NCBI GenBank assembly: GCA_023417785.1
Contig: JAEZEH010000056.1
Coordinates: 1 to 36,877, forward strand
Direction of reading: 5' to 3'
Source: Bacteroidota bacterium
GTDB lineage: Bacteria > Bacteroidota > Bacteroidia > Cytophagales > Cyclobacteriaceae
Length of the DNA: 36,877 bases
Position numbers and translations under genes: made by a program. Of the stretch, positions 27,100-35,013 are shown one piece after another; positions within the stretch are counted from its first letter, which is position 1; the number at the start of each line of letters is the position of its first letter. Under the pieces are notes generated by a model. The model ran no database searches, was not told where the DNA came from, and saw nothing but the letters and a program-made list of their open reading frames with translations.

Positions 27100-27855
27100 G
27101 TGCTTACGAAAAGAATCATACCCTGTCTTGACATCAAAGACGGCCGGACAGTAAAAGGCGTCAACTTTGTCAACATCCGCGACGCCGGTGACCCGGTGGA
27201 ACTTGGCGCAGCCTACGCCGCGCAGGGTGCAGACGAATTGGTGTTCCTCGATATCTCCGCGACGGATGAAGAAAGAAAGACCTTTGCATCGCTCGTCAGA
27301 CAAATTGCACGACATATAAATATTCCCTTCACGGTAGGTGGAGGTATTTCCAGTGTAAAAGATGTCGCCCCCCTTCTGGAAGCAGGAGCCGATAAGGTTA
27401 GTATCAACTCAGCCGCCGTGCGAAACCCGGATCTGATAAACGAACTATCGACGGCATTTGGCGCACAGTGTATTGTGCTGGCTATTGACGCCCGGAAAAT
27501 GGATAATCAATGGATTGTACATACGCATGGCGGAAAGAAGCCCACCGACCGGAAATTGTTTAGCTGGGCGAAGGAAGGGCAGGAACGCGGCGCAGGCGAG
27601 ATCCTCTTCACCAGCATGGATAACGATGGTACGAAGAACGGTTTCGCTATTGATCCGCTGGTTAAACTCAACTCAATGCTGAGCATTCCGGTAATCGCTT
27701 CCGGAGGAGCCGGCACCCGAGAACATTTCATCGACGCGTTTGTGCTCGGCAAGGCCGACGCCGCGCTGGCTGCAAGTATTTTTCACTTTGGTGAAATTCC
27801 AATTCCCGAACTTAAAGATTTCCTCAAATCAAACGCAATCCCTATACGCTCATGA
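27100..27855 (+). CDS. hisF: Imidazole glycerol phosphate synthase, cyclase subunit
   Basis: 251 residues; uses ammonia from HisH to convert PRFAR to imidazole glycerol phosphate and AICAR. It begins at a GTG: (M)LTKRIIPCLDIKDGRTVKG with catalytic D11; the second catalytic Asp is D130 in VLAIDARK. Phosphate-binding loops are seen in TVGGGISSVKD and IASGGAGTREHF, with FTSMDNDGTKNG between them. The GTG lies a few bases after the intergenic repeat, so the native 5' untranslated region has been replaced or separated from hisA. It overlaps hisIE by 4 bp. Confidence 0.98.
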   Translation: MLTKRIIPCLDIKDGRTVKGVNFVNIRDAGDPVELGAAYAAQGADELVFLDISATDEERKTFASLVRQIARHINIPFTVGGGISSVKDVAPLLEAGADKVSINSAAVRNPDLINELSTAFGAQCIVLAIDARKMDNQWIVHTHGGKKPTDRKLFSWAKEGQERGAGEILFTSMDNDGTKNGFAIDPLVKLNSMLSIPVIASGGAGTREHFIDAFVLGKADAALAASIFHFGEIPIPELKDFLKSNAIPIRS

Positions 27856-28460
27856 ATTCAATCCCGACACTGGACTTTTCAAAACTCAATGGCCTCGTTC
27901 CCTGCGTGGTTCAGGATGCTTCAACCCGGGTTGTACTTATGGTTGGTTTCATGAACAAGGAAGCCTACGAAAAAACTCTCGAAGAAAAAAAGGTGACGTT
28001 CTTCAGCCGTACCAAACAACGCCTCTGGACAAAAGGGGAAACGTCCGGAAACTTTCTGAACGTTGTTGATATCAAAACCGATTGTGATTCCGACTCGCTT
28101 TTGATAAAGGTACGACCCGAAGGACCCGTTTGTCATACCGGAACGGATACCTGCTTTAGTGAATCAAATGAGGAATGGAATCTGGAAGCTTTACAGGAGC
28201 TGATCGTTACGCGAAAAAAGAACCCTCAACCCGGGTCCTATACGAACAGTCTCTTTGATAAGGGTATTAATAAGATTGCCCAGAAAGTTGGCGAGGAGGC
28301 CGTTGAACTGATCATCGAAGCCAAGGATGAAAACAAAGACCTGTTTCTGGGTGAGGCAGCCGATCTGATGTATCATTATCTGGTCTTGCTTGCCGCGAAA
28401 GATTACTCCTTAACCGATGTGTTGTCCGTACTTCAGAAACGCCACGCAAAAGCGCAGTAA
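27852..28460 (+). CDS. hisI: Bifunctional phosphoribosyl-AMP cyclohydrolase / phosphoribosyl-ATP pyrophosphatase
   Basis: 202 residues, a HisIE fusion performing steps 2 and 3 of the pathway. The N-terminal HisI domain (1-110) has PCVVQDASTRVVLMVGFMN, FFSRTKQRLWTKGETSGN, the metal-binding DIKTDCDSDSLL and GPVCHTGTDTCF. The C-terminal HisE domain (about 115-202) has the MazG-like metal site KVGEEAVELIIEAKDENKD and GEAADLMYHYLVLL. It is the last gene of the operon; the convergent flavoprotein gene ends 8 bp away and no terminator hairpin is evident between them. The gene is often written hisIE. Confidence 0.97.
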   Translation: MNSIPTLDFSKLNGLVPCVVQDASTRVVLMVGFMNKEAYEKTLEEKKVTFFSRTKQRLWTKGETSGNFLNVVDIKTDCDSDSLLIKVRPEGPVCHTGTDTCFSESNEEWNLEALQELIVTRKKNPQPGSYTNSLFDKGINKIAQKVGEEAVELIIEAKDENKDLFLGEAADLMYHYLVLLAAKDYSLTDVLSVLQKRHAKAQ

Positions 28461-28468
28461 CGCCTGAA

Positions 28469-29953
28469 TTAAAAACGAATATCGGTGTAGACACCGTTCG
28501 CACTGATCCGGCACCCCAGTTTGCCTTTCAGGATCTCGGGCTTAAACATCGATTTTCCAAGAAGCATGCGAACGCATTCCTGTATTCCCTCCGTGATGGA
28601 GGGATGCGGGTGCACACATTCCGCGAGCTCCTCAATGCCTTTATCCATTGATATCAGCACCGCCACGGCCTGGATAGCACTCGAAGCGTGATTGCCAATG
28701 ATTTTAAGTCCAAGGATCTTCATATCATCGTCGTTAGTAACGAGCAATTTGATGAACCCCTGCGTGTTTCGTTTAGCGATGGCCCGGGGGATGCAACTAT
28801 AATCAAGCGTGACGACTTTGTAATCAATCCCTTTTTCGCGGGCCTGAGTTTCATTCAGGCCTACCCCTGCAACCTCGGGGCTTAAGAACATTATTGTACT
28901 GATATTTTCGTAGACGAGCTTGCGCCGGGGATTTCCAAAAATCCGTTCTACAGCGTAGCGTCCTTCAAGTTCTCCGACGTTAACGAGGTTGATATCGGCC
29001 GTTACATCTCCAACGGCATAAATGTTTGACACGTTTGTCTGGGTGTCGTTGTCTTCAATTCCGCGTTTGCTGATATGGATACCAATATTGTCATCCCAGA
29101 GCTGTTCATAGTTTGGCACTCGCCCCACTGAAATCAACGCCTTTTCCACGTTGAATATTTCCTTCCCGCCGACGTCGTACTCAAGCTCGTATTCGACACG
29201 GCCATTTTTTATTTCCATCCGGATCAACCGGGAGTTACGGTGAATAAGAACGCCGCTGTTTTCCATGTTGCGCTCAATAACATGAACGACGTCAGCATCT
29301 TCAAAAGGTAAGATCCGTTCACCTTTGTCGATGAGGTGGACTTTAGTCTTGCCGAAACCGGAGAAAATAGTAGCATATTCGCAGCCGATAACACCTGCAC
29401 CCACGATTACCATGCTTTCGGGAAATTCCTCAATCGCCTCGATCCCTTCACTTGTCATGACTATCTTCTCGTCGATTGGAAGCTCCGGCAGGTAACGGGG
29501 TCGACTTCCCGTAGCCAGAATGATATATTCGCCCCACACCCGGGTTACTTCGCCATCGGGCTTTTCAATCTGCACTTCGTTCTGGCTTAACAACCTCGCG
29601 CTACCTTTTCTGTAATGTAGAAATTCAGCCAAAGGAGAATGCTGCATAAGGTCCATGTGTTCCTCGAGCATGCTTTTGCGTTCTTCTACTGCGCGAAACA
29701 CTTCAGTTTGGATCTCTTTATAATTGACCGATGGAATTTCCAGGTTGAAGCGCTTAAGATTCTTGCGAAAAGTCGCCGTCTCCCTCGAAAGCTCCCACCA
29801 CGTTTTCGATGACAGCGCACCATTGGTAACACCGGCTCCGCCAATTCCATTCTTCTCGATTAAAAGGGTTTTCTTTTTAAAATCAAGCGCACGCATTGCT
29901 GCGGCATATCCGGAAGGACCGGCGCCTATCACGATCAAATCAAATCTTTCCAT
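28469..29953 (-). CDS. FAD-dependent pyridine nucleotide oxidoreductase (Lpd/SthA-like), active-site cysteines absent
   Basis: 494 residues with the class I disulfide oxidoreductase layout: FAD-binding LIVIGAGPSGYAAAMRA (7-22), the ATG motif IILATGSRPRYLP, NAD(P)-binding MVIVGAGVIGCEYATIFSGF, the second FAD motif IYAVGDV, and the C-terminal dimerisation domain with the catalytic-type His-Glu in HPHPSITE. Where lipoamide dehydrogenase has CxxxxC, this protein reads GAGVTNGALSSK (G41 and A46 replace the cysteines). It therefore cannot perform dithiol chemistry; a transhydrogenase-like or other electron-transfer role is more likely. It converges with hisIE, is divergent from the kinase gene, and is probably transcribed alone. 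Confidence 0.85.
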   Translation of the reverse strand: MERFDLIVIGAGPSGYAAAMRALDFKKKTLLIEKNGIGGAGVTNGALSSKTWWELSRETATFRKNLKRFNLEIPSVNYKEIQTEVFRAVEERKSMLEEHMDLMQHSPLAEFLHYRKGSARLLSQNEVQIEKPDGEVTRVWGEYIILATGSRPRYLPELPIDEKIVMTSEGIEAIEEFPESMVIVGAGVIGCEYATIFSGFGKTKVHLIDKGERILPFEDADVVHVIERNMENSGVLIHRNSRLIRMEIKNGRVEYELEYDVGGKEIFNVEKALISVGRVPNYEQLWDDNIGIHISKRGIEDNDTQTNVSNIYAVGDVTADINLVNVGELEGRYAVERIFGNPRRKLVYENISTIMFLSPEVAGVGLNETQAREKGIDYKVVTLDYSCIPRAIAKRNTQGFIKLLVTNDDDMKILGLKIIGNHASSAIQAVAVLISMDKGIEELAECVHPHPSITEGIQECVRMLLGKSMFKPEILKGKLGCRISANGVYTDIRF

Positions 29954-30105
29954 AAAAAAATTTCAGCAATTCTCCGAAGTTAAGAATTCCAACGTTTCTT
30001 TGAAATATCCTTGGAAAAACAGGTGCAGGTATTTGTACCGGAATTGTTCCCTTAGCTTATATTCCTGAATTTACTTAAGTTACAAGTCAGTTTCGACTGC
30101 AACTG

Positions 30106-32067
30106 ATGAGTTATCTCAATATCTTAACTAATACAGGTGTTCAGCATGCAAAAAGCCCTTCTGAGCGGCGTAGTATTTATTTATCAAATTCCATCAGCCT
30201 GATCCTGGTATTCGTTGGCGTGACGCTTTCAGTGTTGTATTATGTTTGGTACGGCTGGAATAAGGTGACTCTGATTATCGCGTTGATATCGCTGCTTTCC
30301 CTGGCCACCCCCTTGTTCAATTGGCTAAAACTCTCCGTAATTGGTCGTCTGTGGCTGTGTATAATTGTTCCATCGGCCATAATGGCACTATCAGTTTATT
30401 CAAAGACACGCTATTACGACTTCCCTGAAGCACTCGATTACTTTACATTTCGGGTGGTCATCCTCTCATCGTGTATCTTTCCCCCGGTATTCTTTTCCCT
30501 TGAGGAAAGACGGCCCCTTCTTGTGGCATCGGCAATTATCTTCCTTCTGTTGCTATTACACGATCCCCTTCACAATCTTCTCGGCGTGCCATATCGTGCA
30601 GCCGCGCTTAACGAATCTTCCTATGCTTTCACCAATATTGTATTCCTGTTGATGTACCTGCTCATGACGGGGGCGGTATTGTTTATGAAATCAGTTTCAG
30701 AAGGAAATGAAAGAAAAACCGAGATCCTCATTCACGAGCTGAATGATACGAACAAAAAACTGACTGACAAAAATCGCGAAATTGAGTCGCGAAATCGCGA
30801 AATACTGGTGCAAACCGACAAGCTTAATGACAGTCAGCGGAAACTCAAAGACGCTTATGAAACGATAGAAGAGCAAAGAAACCTTCTTTTTGTTCAAAAC
30901 CAGAATATGTCAATGGAGTTGATCTCAAAAAACAAGGAGCTTGTCGAGACAAATCACGAACTGATCAAGCATAATAATGAGCTCCGTCAATTCTCATACA
31001 CCGTTTCACACAATCTGCGCGGGCCGGTAGCGAGTCTGATGGGGCTGCTGAAGTTGTTTCAGCCGGAGAACCTAAGTCCGGACAACGCTGAAATATTCCA
31101 CCATATAGAAACCTCAACGCAACGGCTCGACAATATTATTAAAGACCTTAGCAAAATCATTGACATCCGAAACGATATTTTCCAGATACGCCAACAAATT
31201 GATCTGGCTTATGAAGTGCAGGAAATACTCTCGGTTTTGAATCGGGAAATCCTTTCTCAGAATGTATTGATTCACAAGAATATCGATGAAGGCCGGGTTA
31301 TCTATAGCGTAAGACCCATGGTTCACAGTATTCTCTACAATCTGATCAGCAACGCCCTCAAATACCGTGCTCCCGACCGACGCTCAATTATAGAGATTTC
31401 ATCTTCTGAAGATCTCGATAACTACTGTATTACCGTTCGTGACAACGGACTGGGTATTGACATGGAAAGGGATAAAGACAATCTGTTTAAGTTGTACAAG
31501 CGATTCCATCATCATACTGAAGGCAAGGGACTGGGTCTATACCTGGTGAAGATGCAGTCTGAAGCGCTGGGTGGAAATATTACTGTACAAAGTGAAGTGG
31601 ACAAATTCACTGAGTTTAAGGTTCGTTTGAAAAAACCCGAAAATGCCGACAGGCAGATCCTGTTCCAGGGTGAAAAGGCGGAAATCTTCTTTGACGCAAC
31701 CCTGAACTGTATTGGCGTATCCTGGCGCAAGCCCGATTTCCAGGAATATAAAATGCTTCTGAAAAAAGTGCTCGACTTCATCAAGGTTTACAACATGCCG
31801 AATTTTATAACTGACAGGGCGGCAGGAACCTACGAAGATGAGAAGGCACGCTACGCCTTCCTGCTCGAAGTTTTGCAGGAAGCCTCCAAGAATGGACTCG
31901 TACGTCTCGCTGCCGTGCTCGCACCAAATGAACTTCACGACGATAACGGGTTCACCCAAATGCTGTCCAGGTTCGGTCTGGAAGTCAGGTACTTCAATAA
32001 TTACGGAGAGGCTATTGGCTGGATCAGTCAGGCTGACAAACAATCTTCCACCAAAAGACCCGCATAA
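30106..32067 (+). CDS. Orphan membrane histidine kinase with C-terminal STAS/SpoIIAA-like domain
   Basis: 653 residues. Six predicted TM segments lie in about residues 25-200 (e.g. ISLILVFVGVTLSVLYYVWY and ASAIIFLLLLLH), followed by a long coiled coil (about 205-295) and a HisKA domain, FSYTVSHNLRGPVASL, with the phosphorylated histidine at H302. The HATPase domain has N box NLISNALKYR, G1 DNGLGID, F box LFKLYKRFH and G2 GKGLGLYLVK. After the kinase core, about 130 residues (from about 520) form an extra alpha/beta domain (IGVSWRKPDFQEYKMLL, FITDRAAGT, LVRLAAVLAP, FNNYGEAIGWIS) resembling STAS/SpoIIAA-like folds. No response regulator is adjacent. The TAA overlaps the PAP2 ATG by one base. 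The 152-bp upstream spacer shows no convincing promoter. Confidence 0.88.
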   Translation: MSYLNILTNTGVQHAKSPSERRSIYLSNSISLILVFVGVTLSVLYYVWYGWNKVTLIIALISLLSLATPLFNWLKLSVIGRLWLCIIVPSAIMALSVYSKTRYYDFPEALDYFTFRVVILSSCIFPPVFFSLEERRPLLVASAIIFLLLLLHDPLHNLLGVPYRAAALNESSYAFTNIVFLLMYLLMTGAVLFMKSVSEGNERKTEILIHELNDTNKKLTDKNREIESRNREILVQTDKLNDSQRKLKDAYETIEEQRNLLFVQNQNMSMELISKNKELVETNHELIKHNNELRQFSYTVSHNLRGPVASLMGLLKLFQPENLSPDNAEIFHHIETSTQRLDNIIKDLSKIIDIRNDIFQIRQQIDLAYEVQEILSVLNREILSQNVLIHKNIDEGRVIYSVRPMVHSILYNLISNALKYRAPDRRSIIEISSSEDLDNYCITVRDNGLGIDMERDKDNLFKLYKRFHHHTEGKGLGLYLVKMQSEALGGNITVQSEVDKFTEFKVRLKKPENADRQILFQGEKAEIFFDATLNCIGVSWRKPDFQEYKMLLKKVLDFIKVYNMPNFITDRAAGTYEDEKARYAFLLEVLQEASKNGLVRLAAVLAPNELHDDNGFTQMLSRFGLEVRYFNNYGEAIGWISQADKQSSTKRPA

Positions 32068-32630
32068 TGGATCGATTACTTGAATGGGATGTTGATGCCT
32101 TCCTTTGGTTGAATGACCTGCATGCCAGCTGGCTTGATCCTGTCATGTATTTTTTGACGCACACCGTGGCATGGACTCCCCTGTTTCTCGTGCTGCTATA
32201 CTTAATTGTTAAGGTCCATGGAAAGTATTCGTGGATTTTTCTTATCGGATTGACGCTGACCATTATTTGCGCCGACCAGGTTACATCCTCGTTGATGAAA
32301 CCTCACTTTGAACGACTCCGGCCTTCACGCGATCCGGCTATTTCCGAATTGGTTCACATCGTAAATGAATATAGAGGCGGGCGTTATGGTTTTGCGTCCA
32401 GCCATGCGGCGAATACATTCGGCGCCGCTACGTTCATCGTTTTACTGCTTCGAAGGCGTTATCCAATCATCGGATGGATCTTTTTGTGGGCTGTATTGGT
32501 GAGCTACACAAGGATATACCTTGGTGTGCATTACCCCGGTGACCTGATTGTCGGCGGCGCATTAGGCGCTTTGTTTGGCTGGATCTTTTACCACATCGCA
32601 ACGTTGGCCAGGAACCGCCTCCCGGGATAG
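32067..32630 (+). CDS. PAP2-family membrane phosphatase
   Basis: 187 residues with several TM helices. The three PAP2 motifs are present: K-x6-R-P in KPHFERLRP (K78, R85, P86); the SxxH-containing GFASSHAANTFG (H113), with Ser in place of the usual Pro-Ser-Gly; and SYTRIYLGVHYPGD (R149, H155, D159). These enzymes remove phosphate from lipid phosphates or diphosphates such as undecaprenyl diphosphate at the periplasmic face; the exact substrate cannot be told. The start overlaps the kinase stop (TAATG), suggesting coupled translation, so a functional link with the kinase is possible but unproven. The gene converges with ribE 10 bp downstream. Confidence 0.92.
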   Translation: MDRLLEWDVDAFLWLNDLHASWLDPVMYFLTHTVAWTPLFLVLLYLIVKVHGKYSWIFLIGLTLTIICADQVTSSLMKPHFERLRPSRDPAISELVHIVNEYRGGRYGFASSHAANTFGAATFIVLLLRRRYPIIGWIFLWAVLVSYTRIYLGVHYPGDLIVGGALGALFGWIFYHIATLARNRLPG

Positions 32631-32640
32631 CAAACTAAAG

Positions 32641-33234
32641 CTAAACTTTCCCAAGGCTCAACAACCGTTGAACATACTTTCCGATAATGTCAAATTCGAG
32701 ATTGACCTTATCGCCCTTTCGCAGTTTGTGAAAGTTGGTGTGCTCGTGTGTATAAGGAATAATCGTTACACGAAAGCTGTTACGCGTACAATCAAAGCAT
32801 GTCAGGCTTACGCCGTTCACGCAGACAGAACCTTTCTCAACGGTGACGTTACCCGAAGATGGATCGTATTCAAAGTCGTAAAGCCAGCTTCCGTCAAGCT
32901 CTTCAACGTTCTTTACAAAGGCGATCTGATCGACGTGCCCCTGAACAATATGACCATCAAACCGGCCATTGTTCAGCATGCAACGTTCAAGGTTTACTCT
33001 ATCCCCGGCTTTCAGATCGCCAAGATTGGATTTGAGCAGCGTCTCACGCACCGCTACCACCGAATGATGGCCTGCGGTCACCTCAACGACGGTCAGACAC
33101 ACGCCGTTATGGGCTACACTTTGATCTACTTTTAACGCAGGGGTAATTTCACTGGAAATGCTGAACATTTTGTTCGAACCTTGCTCCTGCACGGCTGTCA
33201 GCGTCCCCATGGTTTCGATAATTCCGGTAAACAT
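32641..33234 (-). CDS. ribE: Riboflavin synthase (alpha subunit)
   Basis: 197 residues; converts two 6,7-dimethyl-8-ribityllumazine molecules to riboflavin. It starts with the invariant MFTGIIETMG and shows the two homologous lumazine-binding halves: VAHNGVCLTVVEV with LGDLKAGDRVNLERC (about 40-83) and VCVNGVSLTCFDC with LRKGDKVNLEFDIIGKYV (about 136-190). The DGHIVQGHVD motif that joins the halves is intact. The short final segment VQRLLSLG is typical. No FMN riboswitch is visible in the 65-101 bp upstream, which it shares with the divergent six-TM protein gene. Confidence 0.97.
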   Translation of the reverse strand: MFTGIIETMGTLTAVQEQGSNKMFSISSEITPALKVDQSVAHNGVCLTVVEVTAGHHSVVAVRETLLKSNLGDLKAGDRVNLERCMLNNGRFDGHIVQGHVDQIAFVKNVEELDGSWLYDFEYDPSSGNVTVEKGSVCVNGVSLTCFDCTRNSFRVTIIPYTHEHTNFHKLRKGDKVNLEFDIIGKYVQRLLSLGKV

Positions 33235-33269
33235 GGCCGAATTTAATCAAAAAAGAGCTTAAAAAAATA

Positions 33270-33302
33270 TTTTGGTTTATAATGTAAACTAGTTTATCAT
33301 TG
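33270..33302 (+). promoter_or_regulatory. Operator-like triple half-site and promoter before the six-TM/regulator operon
   Basis: GTTTA at 33275, TAAAC at 33285 and GTTTA at 33292-33296 are arranged as GTTTA-n5-TAAAC-n2-GTTTA; the last two form a perfect 12-bp palindrome (33285-33296). TTTTG (33270-33274) and TATCATTG (33295-33302) fit -33 and -7 elements 20 bp apart, so the operator fills the promoter spacer. The same arrangement recurs at 34215-34236. The best candidate binder is the winged-helix protein encoded at 33908. Confidence 0.6.
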
Positions 33303-33335
33303 TATCGTATATTAGATCAACCAATCAAAGAAAAC

Positions 33336-33908
33336 ATGGAAACCGATTCAGAAAAAATCTCGCCTGAAGAGAGCCTCTTGCTGATCAGCGCAATGATACG
33401 TCAGGCGCAAGGCAAAGTGCAAAGAAACGCATTCTACTTCCTGCTATGGGGATGGGTAATAACCGCTGCAAACCTCGGAATGTATTTTCTCGGCCGTTTC
33501 GAATACCCCTACCCGTACGCCGTATGGGCCATCACCATTCCGGTATGGATCTACACAATGATAAAGGCAGCGAAGGGCTCTTCCGACCGGGGCAGTGTCA
33601 GCCACTTTGATCGAATCACTTCATGGTTGTGGATTATGTTTGGTGTTGTCATATTTACCCTGGTGTTTTTCGGATATAAAATCAATTACCAGCTGAATCC
33701 CGTAATACTTCTCATCGGATCTCTTCCAACATTGGTCTCAGGTATAATGATTCGGTTCAAACCACTAATTTTCGGCGGACTGATATTCTGGGTCTTAGGA
33801 ATAGTAAGCTTCCTTGTCAGTCGTGAATTTCAACCCCTCGTTGGCGCAGCTGCAATCATCGGCGGATATCTCATTCCTGGCTACCTGCTTAAAAACAGTA
33901 AAGACTAA
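33336..33908 (+). CDS. Six-TM membrane protein of unknown function
   Basis: 190 residues from the ATG at 33336 (METDSEKISPEESLLLISAM); a TTG-started frame from 33300 would overlap the promoter/operator and is not preferred. A polar N-terminal segment of about 40 residues precedes six hydrophobic helices (e.g. FYFLLWGWVITAANLGMYFL, PVILLIGSLPTLVSGIMI, GLIFWVLGIVSFLV). No catalytic motif is recognised. It overlaps the start of the winged-helix regulator by one base (TAATG), so the pair is an operon, and the protein may sense or modulate the signal for that regulator (inference). Confidence 0.8.
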   Translation: METDSEKISPEESLLLISAMIRQAQGKVQRNAFYFLLWGWVITAANLGMYFLGRFEYPYPYAVWAITIPVWIYTMIKAAKGSSDRGSVSHFDRITSWLWIMFGVVIFTLVFFGYKINYQLNPVILLIGSLPTLVSGIMIRFKPLIFGGLIFWVLGIVSFLVSREFQPLVGAAAIIGGYLIPGYLLKNSKD

Positions 33909-34195
33909 TGGCATTCAAGGACCTCGATCCATTACTTCACTCCCAGCTCAGGCTTGCCGTTATGTCCGTACTGCTTAGTGTGGAATCGGCTGAATTCACA
34001 TTCTTGAAAGAGAAAACGGCGAGTACTGCCGGAAATCTTAGTGTACAACTCGACAAGCTTTCGGAGGCCGGATACATTTCTGTTGAGAAAAGTTTCAAAG
34101 GCAAGAAACCCCTCACCACCTGCAAGATCACCCGGAAGGGAATAAAGGCGTTTGAAGACTACGTAGCTACGCTAAAACAATATATCCACAAATAG
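33908..34195 (+). CDS. Winged-helix transcriptional regulator (HTH_34 type)
   Basis: 95 residues, one wHTH domain: LDPLLHSQLRLAVMSVLLS, the recognition region FTFLKEKTASTAGNLSVQLDKLSEAGYI, and the wing VEKSFKGKKPLTTCKITRKGIKAFEDY. This matches small MarR/ArsR-like regulators common in Bacteroidetes; no metal-binding cysteines or effector domain are seen. It is encoded directly after the six-TM gene. The same GTTTA/TAAAC element lies before that gene and before the next one, so autoregulation plus control of the downstream gene is a reasonable inference. Confidence 0.88.
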   Translation: MAFKDLDPLLHSQLRLAVMSVLLSVESAEFTFLKEKTASTAGNLSVQLDKLSEAGYISVEKSFKGKKPLTTCKITRKGIKAFEDYVATLKQYIHK

Positions 34196-34214
34196 CTTTT
34201 TTTTTACCATTTTA

Positions 34215-34236
34215 GTTTACAACATAAACCAGTTTA
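34215..34236 (+). promoter_or_regulatory. Second copy of the operator-like triple half-site
   Basis: GTTTA at 34215, TAAAC at 34225 and GTTTA at 34232-34236, with the same 5-bp and 2-bp spacings as the copy at 33275-33296. About 22 of 29 bases match across the wider element, and the differences fall largely outside the half-sites. It ends 5 bp before the ATG of the secreted protein gene and follows a run of nine T at 34197-34205. Confidence 0.6.
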
Positions 34237-34241
34237 CAATT

Positions 34242-34796
34242 ATGAAAAACCTGATTATCGCTTTCATTTTTATCGTGACCCATATCGGTTCCGTTGACGG
34301 ACAGACACCCGCCACCCCGGTGAAATCCGCCTCTGTCTCCCAAATGGAAATATTCAAGCCGTGGCAAGGACATTGGCAAGGTGAAGGCACCATGAATCGG
34401 TATGGCCAGCAACAAAAGTTTCAGATTAATGAACACATTGAAATGAAACTGGACGGCACCATTCTCACCATTGAAGGTATTGGCAAAGACACACAGGCCG
34501 GCGAAGAGAAAATCGTTCACCATGCCTTTGGCGTTCTGAATTTCGATGAAACCCAAAACCACTACGGCTTTAAAACCTATCTCGCCGACGGAAAGAGCAC
34601 TACAGCGTGGTTCAAAGTTATCGATGCGTCAACATACCAATGGGGGTTCGACGTGCCGACGGGGAAAGTTCGTTATGATATCCGCGTAAACCATCAGGCT
34701 GGTACGTGGGATGAAAAAGGAGAATTCTCCAGCGACGGGAATACCTGGTATCCGTTTCTGCAAATGCAACTGAAGAAAGTAAACGCCAAGAAATAA
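34242..34796 (+). CDS. Secreted protein of unknown function (DUF1579-like beta barrel suspected)
   Basis: 184 residues. A signal peptide (MKNLIIAFIFIVTHIGSVDG) is followed by a short linker and a beta-rich domain starting FKPWQGHWQGEGTM. The pattern (a W near the start, EHIEMKLDGTILTIEGIG, YGFKTYLADGKSTTAWFKV, a final FLQMQLKKV strand) resembles DUF1579-type or lipocalin/nitrobindin-like ligand-binding barrels; this is a resemblance only. It probably functions in the periplasm. It has its own operator-like element shared with the upstream membrane protein/regulator pair. Confidence 0.75.
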   Translation: MKNLIIAFIFIVTHIGSVDGQTPATPVKSASVSQMEIFKPWQGHWQGEGTMNRYGQQQKFQINEHIEMKLDGTILTIEGIGKDTQAGEEKIVHHAFGVLNFDETQNHYGFKTYLADGKSTTAWFKVIDASTYQWGFDVPTGKVRYDIRVNHQAGTWDEKGEFSSDGNTWYPFLQMQLKKVNAKK

Positions 34797-34814
34797 TTTC
34801 CGTCTGACCACATA

Positions 34815-34960
34815 GGATAGCCTCGGGGCGCTGCCTCACCTTCGTGCCTCAGGTTCGGCCCGTGCTATCCGCTGTACTCCTCCCCCGATTCCCGCAGGCC
34901 AACCCTCGGGCTATCGGGGTCCGGGGTGCCGCTCCTATCACTAGCGCGGTTGTACGTCTG
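34815..34960. repeat. GC-rich structured non-coding element
   Basis: The 217-bp gap before the DUF72 gene is much richer in GC than the adjacent genes. It contains inverted repeats GGATAGC/GCTATCC (34815-34821 and 34864-34870) and CCCCGAT/ATCGGGG (34883-34889 and 34913-34919), plus a duplicated TGCCTCA. No frame looks coding. It resembles GC-rich dispersed intergenic sequences I recall from Bacteroidetes genomes, but no second copy lies in this window. Confidence 0.45.
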
Positions 34961-35013
34961 CCAACCTCGGTTCCCGGGTTTGAAAATAGGATGCGTTCCT
35001 CTATCTTTCCTTC

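Noticed and set aside
32575..33135. Plus-strand ORF of 186 codons antisense to ribE
   Set aside because: Wholly overlapped by the well-conserved riboflavin synthase and the PAP2 3' end; its translation shows no domain.
33300..33335. TTG start for the six-TM protein
   Set aside because: The codon lies at the end of the predicted -7 element, leaving no leader; the ATG at 33336 fits better.
33235..33335. FMN riboswitch upstream of ribE
   Set aside because: The spacer is short and AT-rich and shows none of the conserved RFN-element segments.
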